Below, piece by piece: positions 10,100 through 18,964 of a stretch of 64,000 nt of DNA; positions within the stretch are counted from its first letter, which is position 1, and every line of letters starts with the position of its first letter. This DNA comes from Mycobacterium sp. IS-1590 (GTDB taxonomy: Bacteria > Actinomycetota > Actinomycetes > Mycobacteriales > Mycobacteriaceae). A program made the position numbers and the translations under genes. The stretch lies in assembly GCF_001500025.1 (NCBI RefSeq), contig NZ_LQIW01000023.1:310001-374000 (forward strand), given 5' to 3'. Below the pieces are notes generated by a model. That model did no database searches. It worked only from the letters and a program-made list of their open reading frames with translations, and was not told where the DNA came from.

Positions 10100-10666
10100 A
10101 TGGCGGCCGAACCGATTGACCCGCGCACATTCCGCAGCGTGCTCGGGCAGTTCTGTACGGGCATCACGGTGATCACGACGATGAACGACGGCGTGCCGGT
10201 CGGATTCGCATGCCAGTCGTTCGCGGCGCTGAGCCTGGATCCACCGCTGGTGCTGTTCTGCCCGACGAAGATGTCGCGGTCGTGGCAGGCGATCGAGGCC
10301 AGCGGTCATTTCTGCGTCAACGTGTTGCACGAGAACCAAAAGGACGTCTCGGCGCGGTTCGGTTCCAAAGAACCCGACAAGTTCGCCGAAATCGACTGGT
10401 ACCAGTCGAAACTCGGCTCGCCGGTCATCGAGGGCACGCTCGCTCACATCGACTGCTCGGTGCATTCGGTGCACGACGGGGGCGACCACTTCGTCGTGTT
10501 CGGCGCGGTGCATTCCCTGTCGGACGTCCCGCACCGCAAGCCGCGGCCGCTGCTGTTCTACCGCGGGCAGTACACCGGTATCGAGCCGGAGAAGAACACG
10601 CCCGCGCAATGGCGCGACGACCTCGAGGCCTTCCTCACCGCAACCACCGACGACACCTGGCTGTAG
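10100..10666 (+). CDS. hsaB: Flavin reductase HsaB, partner of HsaA
   Basis: A 188-residue flavin-reductase-like (FMN-binding split-barrel) protein: 'TGITVITT' near residue 15, 'SFAALSLDPPLVLFC' near 40, and 'GDHFVVFGAVHSL' in the C-terminal half. It uses NADH to reduce FMN for HsaA. It begins 19 nt after hsaC and ends two nucleotides from the convergent hydrolase gene. In M. tuberculosis and M. smegmatis the arylamine N-acetyltransferase gene nat follows hsaB; it is not present here. Confidence 0.94.
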   Translation: MAAEPIDPRTFRSVLGQFCTGITVITTMNDGVPVGFACQSFAALSLDPPLVLFCPTKMSRSWQAIEASGHFCVNVLHENQKDVSARFGSKEPDKFAEIDWYQSKLGSPVIEGTLAHIDCSVHSVHDGGDHFVVFGAVHSLSDVPHRKPRPLLFYRGQYTGIEPEKNTPAQWRDDLEAFLTATTDDTWL

Positions 10667-10668
10667 CG

Positions 10669-11436
10669 CTACAACAACTCGTCGATGAAGCCGACGATCG
10701 TCGCCGCGACTTCCCGGTGCACGGTCTCATTGAGAACGTCGTGACGTGCGCCCTCGAATTCGGCGAGGCGCAACGAGTCGATCTGCTCGGCGTAGGCCCG
10801 CACCGCCCCGACCGCAGCGATGGGGTCATTCGTACCGTGCACGGCCAGTGTCGGCACCGCCAGCTTCGGCAGCACGGCGCCGAACCGGTCCCAGGCCCGG
10901 TCGAGTTCCCGTGTCAGCGCCACACCGTCGGCATCGACGAACGCCAGCGGGTCGGTCGCGAGCAGGTCGAGGTAGAACGGGTCGTCGGACAGCCAACTGG
11001 GCTCGAGCCGCAGTGCGGTGTCGTTGTCGAGCATCGCCGGAATCGGCACCAGCGGAGCGCCTGAGACGACGCCGCCCAGATAGCGGTCGGGCTGATCGAG
11101 CAGCCGGAACAGCGTGACGATCGAGCCGAACGAATGCCCCTGTGCGATCAACGGTGTTCCGGGCGTGGCGCTTTCGGCCAGCGAGATCAGGGCATCGGCA
11201 AGTGAAGAGCTGTCCTCGGTCGATCCGAAGTCACCGCGCGCGCCCGGGCTGAGCCCGTGACCGAACTGGTCGACCGCCCACAGGTCGAAGCCCGCGGCGT
11301 TGAGTGCGAAGCCGAAGCGGTGGTAGAGGCCGCTGTGTTCGCCGAAGCCGTGAAGGAAGATCACGGCCGCGCGTGGCCGCGCCGACGCCCAGTGGCGGTA
11401 GTAGGCCCGACCCTTCGGGTGGTCGATGAACGGCAT
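10669..11436 (-). CDS. Alpha/beta hydrolase, monoacylglycerol-lipase-like
   Basis: A 255-residue alpha/beta hydrolase with 'FLHGFGEHSGLYHRF' (oxyanion region, about residue 27), nucleophile elbow 'GHSFGS' (about residue 98), acid in 'HGTNDPIA' and catalytic His in 'GARHDVLNE'. The HGxGEHxxRY-like start and lid region resemble mycobacterial monoglyceride lipases. A lipid-ester substrate is inferred, not shown. The ATG at 11436 is preferred; an upstream in-frame start would overlap the LysR gene. It is convergent with hsaB and lies 10 nt after the LysR gene stop on the same strand. Confidence 0.75.
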   Translation of the reverse strand: MPFIDHPKGRAYYRHWASARPRAAVIFLHGFGEHSGLYHRFGFALNAAGFDLWAVDQFGHGLSPGARGDFGSTEDSSSLADALISLAESATPGTPLIAQGHSFGSIVTLFRLLDQPDRYLGGVVSGAPLVPIPAMLDNDTALRLEPSWLSDDPFYLDLLATDPLAFVDADGVALTRELDRAWDRFGAVLPKLAVPTLAVHGTNDPIAAVGAVRAYAEQIDSLRLAEFEGARHDVLNETVHREVAATIVGFIDELL

Positions 11437-11446
11437 ACCGACGACG

Positions 11447-12364
11447 TTAGCCCTTGCCCAGTAGGACGTCGTGCTGCTCGCGCATCCGATCGCGAATCGC
11501 GTCGACGACGGCCGCGACCTCCGGCCGCCGCAGTGTTTCACCTCGGGTGACGAGCCAGTACGTCAGCCGCACCGACACCTCGGCGCGCAGGACGCGTAGC
11601 AGATCGGCATGGCGGTCGGCCATGAAGCAGGGCAGCAGGCCGAGGCCGGCGGCCGCACGGGTCGCCTCGACGTGGACGAAAACGTTGGTCGACGTGACGG
11701 ATTCGCGCATCGCGGGCGCGAAGCTCGTGGCCGCGTCGAGGTCGTCGACCTGCAACATCGAGTCGATGAAGTACACCAGCGGATAACGGTTCAGGTCGGC
11801 GACGGCGGTCGGAGTCCCGTGCTCGGCCAGGTAGTCGTGAGATCCATAGAGGCCCAGGCAGTAGTCACCGAGCCTGATCGCCCTCGCCCGATGGACGCGG
11901 GGTTCGCCGACGACGACCTCGACGTCCAGCCCGGACCTCTGCTGGGTCGCGCGGCGGGTGGCGGCCACGATCTCGACGGCCACGTTGGGATGCTGCCGTT
12001 GAACGCGCGCGGCCGCGGGCGCCGCGATGTAGGCAGAGAAGCCGTCGGTCGCCGAGATCCGGACCACCCCCTCCAGTGCGCGCTCCCCGGCGGGATCGAC
12101 GGCAAGTGAGCGCACTGCCGACTCGATGGTCTCCGCTGCGGCCAGTGCGTCGCGTCCGAGTTCGGTGAGTTCCCATCCGCCCGCGCCGCGCGCCAGCACG
12201 CGTCCGCCCACCGACGCCTCGAGTGCCGCGATACGGCGGGAGATCGTGGTGTGGTTGAGGCCCAGTTCTTCAGCGGCCGCGTTGTACCGGCCCGACCTGC
12301 CGACGGCCAGCAGCACCAGGAGGTCGTCGGCGCTCGGTCGTCGTCGAGCCGAGGACAGGGTCAT
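11447..12364 (-). CDS. LysR-family transcriptional regulator of the adjacent ketone-body module
   Basis: A 305-residue LysR protein: winged helix-turn-helix at about residues 12-70 ('NAAAEELGLNHTTISRRIAAL') and a periplasmic-binding-type effector domain from about 90 ('GVVRISATDGFSAYIAAPAAA'). It is divergent from the MHS transporter-SDR-synthetase operon across 109 bp, the classic arrangement for a LysR activator of the neighbouring operon; that target is inferred from position. The ATG at 12364 is chosen; the frame stays open to 12403. Confidence 0.85.
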   Translation of the reverse strand: MTLSSARRRPSADDLLVLLAVGRSGRYNAAAEELGLNHTTISRRIAALEASVGGRVLARGAGGWELTELGRDALAAAETIESAVRSLAVDPAGERALEGVVRISATDGFSAYIAAPAAARVQRQHPNVAVEIVAATRRATQQRSGLDVEVVVGEPRVHRARAIRLGDYCLGLYGSHDYLAEHGTPTAVADLNRYPLVYFIDSMLQVDDLDAATSFAPAMRESVTSTNVFVHVEATRAAAGLGLLPCFMADRHADLLRVLRAEVSVRLTYWLVTRGETLRRPEVAAVVDAIRDRMREQHDVLLGKG

Positions 12365-12473
12365 GTGTGCATTTTCGCAGATACCTCCTGCACCTTTCGC
12401 CATTGCCCGGTGACCAATCTGCGTGAATACTCACAGGCGACTTGTCTGCCATCACAGCCCGAAGGAGTGTGCG

Positions 12474-13838
12474 ATGGGTGTCACCAATGCCGACAACGGC
12501 GCCGCGGCGGTCCCCACCGGGCTCAAACGCGTCGTGGTCGCCTCGATGGCAGGCACCGTCGTCGAGTGGTACGAATTCTTCCTCTACGCCACCGCCGCCA
12601 CCCTGGTCTTCAACAAGGTGTTCTTCGCAGAGGGCACCAGCGAGGCCAGCGGCCTGATCGCCGCGCTCCTGACCTACGCGGTCGGATTCGTGGCGCGCCC
12701 GCTGGGCGGAATCGTCTTCGGTCACTTCGGCGACAAGTACGGGCGCAAGAAGCTGCTGCAGTTCGCGATCCTGCTCGTCGGCGCCGTCACCTTCCTCATG
12801 GGGTGCTTGCCGACCTATGCGCAGATCGGCGTGTGGGCGCCGATCCTGCTGGTGGTGCTGCGGTTCATGCAGGGCTTCGCGGTCGGGGGCGAATGGGGCG
12901 GCGCGGTCCTGCTCGTCGCCGAGCACAGCCCCAACGACAGGCGCGGCTTCTGGGCCAGCTGGCCACAAGCGGCGGTGCCGGTCGGCAATATGCTCGCCAC
13001 CGTCGTCTTGCTGGTGCTGACCGCCGTACTGCCCGAGACGGCGTTCCTGTCCTGGGGATGGCGGGTCGCGTTCTGGTTGTCGGCGGTGGTGGTGCTGATC
13101 GGGTACTACATCCGCACCAAGGTCACCGATGCCCCGATCTTCGTGGCCGCGCAAGAAGAGGTCGAGCGCGTCAAGGCTGTCTCATACGGTGTCGTGGAGG
13201 TGCTGAAGCGTTATCCGCGTGGCGTTTTCACCGCGATGGGCCTGCGGTTCGCCGAGAACATCATGTACTACCTGGTGGTCACCTTCTCGATCGTCTACCT
13301 CAAGACGCACGTCGGCGCGGACACCAGCGACATCCTGTGGTGGTTGCTCGTCGCGCACGCGGTGCACTTCGTGGTGATCCCCCAAGTGGGGCGGTTGTCT
13401 GATCGGTTCGGCAGACGGCCGGTGTACATCGTCGGGGCGGTCCTCGGAGGCACGTGGGGCTTCTTCGCGTTCCCGATGATGAACAGCGGTTCCTACGCGT
13501 TGATCATGGCCGCCATCATCCTGGGGCTCGTCATTCACGCGCTGATGTATTCACCGCAGCCGGCGATCATGGCCGAGATGTTTCCGACTCGTATGCGGTA
13601 CTCCGGTGTCTCCCTTGGCTATCAGGTGACATCGATCATCGCCGGCTCGCTCGCACCGGCGATCGCCACCTGGCTGCTCGACAGGTTCGGCTCGGCGGTG
13701 CCGATCGCTCTCTATCTCGCGGGCGCCTCGGTGATCACCCTGGTGGCGGCGTTGTTCAGCCGCGAGACCAAAGGCCTCGATCTCGCGACGCTCGATGCGG
13801 CCGATCGTGAGCAACTCGAAAAGGCCGGTGTCGTATGA
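12474..13838 (+). CDS. MFS metabolite:H+ symporter (MHS family)
   Basis: A 454-residue major-facilitator protein. The MHS-type start 'VEWYEFFLYATAATLVF' is in TM1, the loop 2-3 motif 'GHFGDKYGRKK' near residue 85, and the repeat loop motif 'LSDRFGRRPVY' near 310. The family imports organic acids such as 2-oxoglutarate, shikimate or citrate with protons. Being translationally joined to a 3-hydroxybutyrate-dehydrogenase-like SDR and acetoacetyl-CoA synthetase, import of 3-hydroxybutyrate or acetoacetate is a reasonable inference. The ATG at 12474 has AAGGAG upstream; the GTG-type extension to 12423 is rejected. It overlaps the next gene by 4 nt. Confidence 0.85.
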   Translation: MGVTNADNGAAAVPTGLKRVVVASMAGTVVEWYEFFLYATAATLVFNKVFFAEGTSEASGLIAALLTYAVGFVARPLGGIVFGHFGDKYGRKKLLQFAILLVGAVTFLMGCLPTYAQIGVWAPILLVVLRFMQGFAVGGEWGGAVLLVAEHSPNDRRGFWASWPQAAVPVGNMLATVVLLVLTAVLPETAFLSWGWRVAFWLSAVVVLIGYYIRTKVTDAPIFVAAQEEVERVKAVSYGVVEVLKRYPRGVFTAMGLRFAENIMYYLVVTFSIVYLKTHVGADTSDILWWLLVAHAVHFVVIPQVGRLSDRFGRRPVYIVGAVLGGTWGFFAFPMMNSGSYALIMAAIILGLVIHALMYSPQPAIMAEMFPTRMRYSGVSLGYQVTSIIAGSLAPAIATWLLDRFGSAVPIALYLAGASVITLVAALFSRETKGLDLATLDAADREQLEKAGVV

Positions 13839-14581
13839 GCGATCTCGACGGACGCGCCGCGCTGGTCACCGGCGGTGCGAGCGGGATCGGCGCGGCGTGT
13901 GCGCGTGCCCTGGCCGAGCGGGGAGCGACGGTCACCGTCGCGGACCTCGACGAGGCGGGCGCCAAGAAGGTCGCCGACGAAATCAACGGAAAGGTATGGG
14001 CGGTAGACCTTTCCGATGTGTCAGCGCTCGAGGACCTTCGGCTGCAAACCGATATCCTGGTGAACAACGCCGGAGTGCAGCACGTCAGCCCGATCCACGA
14101 ATTCCCGCCCGAGCGCTTCCGATTCATTCTCGCGTTGATGCTCGAAGCGCCGTTCCTGCTGATTCGTGCGGCGTTGCCGCACATGTACGAGCGCAAGTTC
14201 GGGCGTGTCATCAACATCTCCTCGGTGCACGGCCTGCGCGCCTCGGAGTACAAGAGCGGCTACGTCACCGCCAAGCACGGCTTGGAAGGTCTGTCGAAGG
14301 TGACCGCCCTGGAGGGCGGGCCGCACGGTGTCACGAGCAACTGTGTCGACCCGGGCTATGTGCGGACCCCGCTGGTGACCGAGCAGATCGCCGATCAGGC
14401 CCGCACCCACGGCATCGACGAGGATAAGGTGGTCGCCGACATTCTGCTGAAGGAGAGCGCAATCAAGCGACTTGTCGAACCCGAAGAAGTTGCCTCCTTG
14501 GTCGCCTGGCTCGCCTCGCCGGCGGCGGTGATGGTGACCGGAGCGTCGTACACCATGGACGGCGGGTGGAGTGCCCGATGA
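13835..14581 (+). CDS. Short-chain dehydrogenase, probable D-3-hydroxybutyrate dehydrogenase
   Basis: A 248-residue classical SDR. The cofactor motif is 'TGGASGIG' (12-19), the structural motif 'NNAG' (77-80), and the catalytic residues are Ser130, Tyr143 and Lys147 ('YVTAKHG'). The stretch 'SSVHGLRASEYKSGYVTAKHG' (split by the catalytic residues) and 'DPGYVRTPLVTEQI' are typical of bacterial D-3-hydroxybutyrate dehydrogenases, which form acetoacetate with NAD+. The downstream acetoacetyl-CoA synthetase would activate that product, which supports the call. It overlaps both neighbours by 4 nt (ATGA). Confidence 0.8.
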   Translation: MSDLDGRAALVTGGASGIGAACARALAERGATVTVADLDEAGAKKVADEINGKVWAVDLSDVSALEDLRLQTDILVNNAGVQHVSPIHEFPPERFRFILALMLEAPFLLIRAALPHMYERKFGRVINISSVHGLRASEYKSGYVTAKHGLEGLSKVTALEGGPHGVTSNCVDPGYVRTPLVTEQIADQARTHGIDEDKVVADILLKESAIKRLVEPEEVASLVAWLASPAAVMVTGASYTMDGGWSAR

Positions 14582-16476
14582 CCGCCACTGCTCAATGGAC
14601 ACCCACCGAGGCCGATGTCGACGGAGCGCGGGTCACCGACTTCGCACAGTTCGTGCAGCGCCGCACCGGCCGAAACCACCCAGACTACGAGTCGCTGTGG
14701 CAGTGGTCGACCGACGAACCGGATGCGTTCTGGGCCGCGTTGTGGGACTACTTCGACCTCGGTGACCGCCCGGAAAAGGTGCTCGCATCCGCTGAAATGC
14801 CTGGGGCGCAGTGGTTTCCGGGAGTACAGCTCAACTATGTCGACCAGGTGATTCGCAATGCCCGGTCGGACCGGCCCGCCATCGTGTACCTGCGCGAGGG
14901 CGGGGATCCGGTCGATGTGTCGTGGAGCGAGTTGTTGGGACGTACGGCGGCGTTCGCACAGACGCTGCGTGACCTCGGTGTGAGCGCCGGCGACAGGGTC
15001 GTGGGCTATCTGCCTAATATTCCCGAGGCCGTGATCGCGTTTCTCGCAACCGCCAGCATCGGCGCGATCTGGAGTGCCTGCGGCCAGGACTATTCGGCCA
15101 AGGCCGCGCTCGACCGTCTCGGGCAGCTCGAACCGACCGTGCTGGTGACCACCGACGGCTATACCTACGGCGGGAAGTTTCACGACAAGAGCGCCGAGAT
15201 CACCGCGCTGCAGAAGGGATTACCGACGCTGCGCGCGACGGTGATGGCACCCGACCTGGCGGGCAGCAGCAGCAAGGAGCTGACCACGACGCCGGTCGAC
15301 TTCGCCCACCCGCTGTGGATCCTGTTCTCCTCGGGCACCACCGGGCTACCCAAGGGCATCATGCACGGGCACGGCGGTGTCCTGGTCGAACACCTCAAAG
15401 CCGTGAGCCTGCAATCGGACATCGGCCCGGACGACACCTTCTTCTGGTACACCAGCCCCAGCTGGATGATGTGGAACTTCCAGGTGGCCGGCCTGCTGGT
15501 GGGGGCGACCATCGTCTGCTACGACGGCAGCCCCAACGCGCCGCGTCCGGATGCGCTCTGGGACATCGCGGCCCGTGTCAAGGCGACCGTGCTGGGGACG
15601 AGCCCGGGCTACGTGCTGGGCTGCGCCAAGGCCGGCGCGGTGCCACGCAAGGAGCACGACTTGTCGGCTTTGCGCACGGTGGGCATCACCGGCTCGTCGC
15701 TGCCGCCGTCGTCGTCACTGTGGTTGCGCGACAACGTCGGTGAGCATGTCCAGGTGTCGTCGATCAGCGGCGGAACCGACGTGGTGTCCGCTTTCATCGG
15801 CGGCGTCCGCACGGTCCCGGTGTGGCCGGGTGAGCTGTCGGCGCCGTATCTGGGGTGCGCGCTGGACTCGTGGGACGAATCCGGCAAGCCGGTGCGCAAC
15901 GAGGTCGGTGAACTCGTGGTGACCAAGCCGATGCCGTCGATGCCGGTCGAGTTCTGGAAGGATCCCGACGGGACGCGGTACCGCGCAGCGTATTTCGAGA
16001 TGTTTCCAGGTGTGTGGCGACACGGCGACTGGATCACGATCACCGATCATGGCAGCGTCATCGTGCACGGCCGCTCGGATTCGACCCTGAACCGGCACGG
16101 CATCCGGATGGGCAGCGCCGACATCTACCAGGCGGTCGAACGGCTGCCTGAGGTGGCCGAAGCCTTGATCATCGGTGTCGACGAAGCCGACGGCGGATAC
16201 TGGATGCCGCTCTTCGTGGTTCTCGCCGAGGGCGCCGAACTGACCGACGAGGTGCGCGACCGCATCAAGCACACCATTCGCGAGGAAGTCTCGCCGCGGC
16301 ACGTGCCCGACGAAATCATCGCTGCGCCAGGTGTTCCGCACACCCGCACGGGTAAGAAGCTCGAGGTGCCGATCAAGAAACTGTTTCAGGGAGCGGACGC
16401 CGCGAAGGTGGTCGAGCGCAGCGCCGTCGACGACCCCGATCTGTTGGACTGGTACGTCACGCAGCGTCGAACGTGA
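14578..16476 (+). CDS. Acetoacetyl-CoA synthetase (acetoacetate-CoA ligase)
   Basis: A 632-residue ANL-superfamily ligase of the size and type of AacS. Motifs: 'FSSGTTGLPKGIMHGHGG' (ATP binding, about residue 250), 'TSPSWMMWNFQVAGLLVG', adenylation core 'RHGDWITITDHGSVIVHGRS' (about 480), and the C-terminal Lys motif 'PHTRTGKKLEVPIKKL' (about 590). It converts acetoacetate plus CoA and ATP to acetoacetyl-CoA, which thiolase turns into acetyl-CoA. The N-terminal 'PGAQWFPGVQLNYVD' is typical of the acetyl/acetoacetyl-CoA synthetase group. ATG at 14578 overlaps the SDR stop. It ends convergently, overlapping the DUF222 gene by 20 nt. Confidence 0.88.
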   Translation: MTATAQWTPTEADVDGARVTDFAQFVQRRTGRNHPDYESLWQWSTDEPDAFWAALWDYFDLGDRPEKVLASAEMPGAQWFPGVQLNYVDQVIRNARSDRPAIVYLREGGDPVDVSWSELLGRTAAFAQTLRDLGVSAGDRVVGYLPNIPEAVIAFLATASIGAIWSACGQDYSAKAALDRLGQLEPTVLVTTDGYTYGGKFHDKSAEITALQKGLPTLRATVMAPDLAGSSSKELTTTPVDFAHPLWILFSSGTTGLPKGIMHGHGGVLVEHLKAVSLQSDIGPDDTFFWYTSPSWMMWNFQVAGLLVGATIVCYDGSPNAPRPDALWDIAARVKATVLGTSPGYVLGCAKAGAVPRKEHDLSALRTVGITGSSLPPSSSLWLRDNVGEHVQVSSISGGTDVVSAFIGGVRTVPVWPGELSAPYLGCALDSWDESGKPVRNEVGELVVTKPMPSMPVEFWKDPDGTRYRAAYFEMFPGVWRHGDWITITDHGSVIVHGRSDSTLNRHGIRMGSADIYQAVERLPEVAEALIIGVDEADGGYWMPLFVVLAEGAELTDEVRDRIKHTIREEVSPRHVPDEIIAAPGVPHTRTGKKLEVPIKKLFQGADAAKVVERSAVDDPDLLDWYVTQRRT

Positions 16477-17737
16477 TCAGGTCGACGCTGAGTCGGCCTT
16501 CGATCATGCTGACGGATCGCACGGGTGGCCCGGGCAGCGGCGGTGCGGTCGATCGGTAGGTTGCGCCGGTGGGCGTCGTGAACTCGGCGTTGTGGACACC
16601 GTCGCGGTCACTGGTCACCACCGACCAGCTGGGTGCCTCCTTGGCGTAGTTGCAGGCCTCGCATTCGCCTAGCCCGTTCAACGCACTCGTGGGACCGGCT
16701 CGGTGCCGCGGCACCGCATGGTCGCGGTGGCGTATCGGTGCGCTGCAGTAAGGGGTGCGGCACGTCTGGTCCCGAATTCCGATGAATGCCGCCAACCCCT
16801 TTGGGAAGGTGCGGGCTTGGGACTCCATGGCGACCAGCTGACCGCTGCCCGGATGGCGGTACAGACGACGCAGCATCGCCTTGGCGTCGGCGTCGGCGGC
16901 CGCATCACCGACCAGAGCTCTGGCGATCGAACTGGGTAACGGGCCGTATCCGTCGAGCCACGCAGGTGAGTCGTCGTCACCCGTCAGCGTCGTGTCGGCC
17001 ATGACGAGATTCAGCGCGACCGAGACGGGTTGCTCGGCCGGACGCCCGGTGACCCGCTCAACCAAGGTGTCCGCCATCAACTGGCCGCGAGACCGGTCAT
17101 CGAACGTGGTGTCGGCGGCGTGCTTCAGGGCCGCATAGACGCTCACGCCCTGGGCTACGGGGAGCAGGGCGGTAACCCACGCCATCGTGTCGGGTGCCGG
17201 ACGGATGGTGACGCAGCGATCCGCGGCGGCTTTGGCGCTGCGGTCCACGACCGCGGCGACGTCAAGCGCGCACGCGATCTTTCTGGCCTCCGCCGCGATC
17301 CGCTTGTCGCCCCAGCCCTCGAGACGCGCTGTGTCTCGGCTCATCTCGGCATCCAGTAGGCGACGATGCCCGACACTCAAACAAGCTGACTCACGCACGA
17401 TCAAGGTGGCCCGCCATTCCGAGAGCGCTCCCGATTCCAAAGCCGCGAGCGTATAGGGCATCTCGTCGACCAGAGCCGTCGCGAATCCCAGGTGACGGCC
17501 GCCCTGCACCGGCGCGTCGCGTCGTGCCAGTGCGACCTCGGTCGCCAGGCCACGGCCGCGACGGCTCACCGGGACACCCGCGGCCTCTTCGGCGGCGCGG
17601 CGCTTTGCCCTCCACAGCGCGGTCGCGCGGGCCTGGGCCGCCGCCGCGCGAGACTTCAACCGCTCGAATCGCTCGACCGCGCCCCGCAGGTCTGCGTCCG
17701 AGGCGGCCGGATCGATGTCGAACATATTTTCGAACAT
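16457..17737 (-). CDS. DUF222/HNH-endonuclease family protein (13E12 type)
   Basis: A 426-residue protein of the mycobacterial 13E12/DUF222 family: an N-terminal Ala-rich helical DUF222 region (about 1-300) and a C-terminal HNH nuclease fold with 'RDQTCRTPYC', 'IRHRDHAVPRHRAGPTSALN' and 'LGECEACNYAKE'. These are multicopy genes in mycobacteria, often linked to mobile sequence, and their cellular role is unknown. The ATG at 17737 is chosen because the longer frame overlaps the MFS gene. It may be the last gene read from the fadD3 operon but has no evident link to steroid use. Confidence 0.85.
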   Translation of the reverse strand: MFENMFDIDPAASDADLRGAVERFERLKSRAAAAQARATALWRAKRRAAEEAAGVPVSRRGRGLATEVALARRDAPVQGGRHLGFATALVDEMPYTLAALESGALSEWRATLIVRESACLSVGHRRLLDAEMSRDTARLEGWGDKRIAAEARKIACALDVAAVVDRSAKAAADRCVTIRPAPDTMAWVTALLPVAQGVSVYAALKHAADTTFDDRSRGQLMADTLVERVTGRPAEQPVSVALNLVMADTTLTGDDDSPAWLDGYGPLPSSIARALVGDAAADADAKAMLRRLYRHPGSGQLVAMESQARTFPKGLAAFIGIRDQTCRTPYCSAPIRHRDHAVPRHRAGPTSALNGLGECEACNYAKEAPSWSVVTSDRDGVHNAEFTTPTGATYRSTAPPLPGPPVRSVSMIEGRLSVDLITFDAA

Positions 17738-17783
17738 GCTCCGGACGCTACACGCTGCCCCCGACAAGTGACCGCGTGCCTGG

Positions 17784-18950
17784 TCAGCCCGGCGGCGTGC
17801 GCCTGCGGCCCCGCCCCGCACCGGCCGCGGCCGTGCCGGCCGCGGTGACGATGACGGCCAGACCAACGAATCCGAGTGGTACCGCGGATGCCGCCGCGAT
17901 GGCTGCGACGATGAGGGGACCCGCGGCGTCTCCGCTCTCCCGCCCGATCTCGGCCGCGCCCATCGTCTGGCCGAGGCGCTGCGCGGGCGTCGTCTGCGCG
18001 AGCATCGTGAAAGCCAGCGGCGTGATGACGCCGCAACCCACGCCGATCGCCAGGGCGGCGCACAACAGTCCGGCGAGACCGGGCAGTATCGCACTGGCCA
18101 AACCGGCAGCGGTGAGCACGAAACCGCACGACAAGCCGGCCCCAGGCGTGATCCGCCGGGCGTCGAGCAAGCGACCGGCCACGGGCTGTGCAACGGCGGT
18201 GGCCAGCGCGAGCACAGAAACGACGGCGCCGGTCGCGGCCGGGCTCAGACCGGCCTGCGTACCGAGGACCGGTAGGAATCCGACACCGGCCGACAGAGCC
18301 GCTGTGGCCGCTGCGAGCGCGAGTGTCGGAGTGACGAAGGAGCTTTCGGTAAATCTCCGCAGGGTGTCGAGCAGCGTCTGTCGCGGCCGCGGCTGCACAG
18401 TGACGGCGGGTACCGCGGCGGCGGCCCACAGTGCAACGCCTGCGCCGAGCACGGCCAGCACCGCGAAAAGCAATCGCAAACCGCCGAGTGACACGATCAA
18501 CCCGCCCAGCAGCGGTCCGAGCGTGTAGCCGACGGACTTGTAGGACCCGTACGTGCCGAAGGCGCGGCCGTGGGAGCCCGCCGGAGTCAGCAGCGCGACA
18601 AGGGCGGAGGCGGCAGGGGAGAAGGCGGCCGCGCCGATGCCCTGGCCGAAACGGGCGACCCACAGCCACGCCGGAGCGTCGGCCACCACGTATGTCGCCG
18701 AGGCCGCGGCAAAGATGACCAGCCCGGCGATGAGCACGGTGCGGGCGCCGATGCGGTCGGCCAGTGTCCCGAACACCGGCTTCAGCACCACCTCCGCCCC
18801 GTCATAGATCGCGAGCAGCGCACCGAGCGTCAGCAGTGAGGCGGCGGTGCCGGTGGTGGTCGTGCCGAGCATGCCGGCCACGGCGTGCGCCCCGAATGCT
18901 GTGGTGAAGCCGGCTGCCAGCAGTGGTGCGCGCGCAGCGGTGCCGCTCAT
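17784..18950 (-). CDS. MFS transporter (drug-efflux-like)
   Basis: A 388-residue major-facilitator protein with about twelve hydrophobic segments. Loop 2-3 has 'FGTLADRIGARTVL' (about residue 58) and the second half has 'VAGRLLDARRITPG'. The TM4/5 region 'RFGQGIGAAAFSPAASALV' resembles drug/H+ antiporters. The substrate is unknown. It sits 14 nt after the aminotransferase gene on the same strand, so it is plausibly co-transcribed. ATG at 18950 is chosen; an upstream in-frame start at 18977 would overlap the aminotransferase end. Confidence 0.78.
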   Translation of the reverse strand: MSGTAARAPLLAAGFTTAFGAHAVAGMLGTTTTGTAASLLTLGALLAIYDGAEVVLKPVFGTLADRIGARTVLIAGLVIFAAASATYVVADAPAWLWVARFGQGIGAAAFSPAASALVALLTPAGSHGRAFGTYGSYKSVGYTLGPLLGGLIVSLGGLRLLFAVLAVLGAGVALWAAAAVPAVTVQPRPRQTLLDTLRRFTESSFVTPTLALAAATAALSAGVGFLPVLGTQAGLSPAATGAVVSVLALATAVAQPVAGRLLDARRITPGAGLSCGFVLTAAGLASAILPGLAGLLCAALAIGVGCGVITPLAFTMLAQTTPAQRLGQTMGAAEIGRESGDAAGPLIVAAIAAASAVPLGFVGLAVIVTAAGTAAAGAGRGRRRTPPG

Positions 18951-18964
18951 ACCGACTCGCAATC

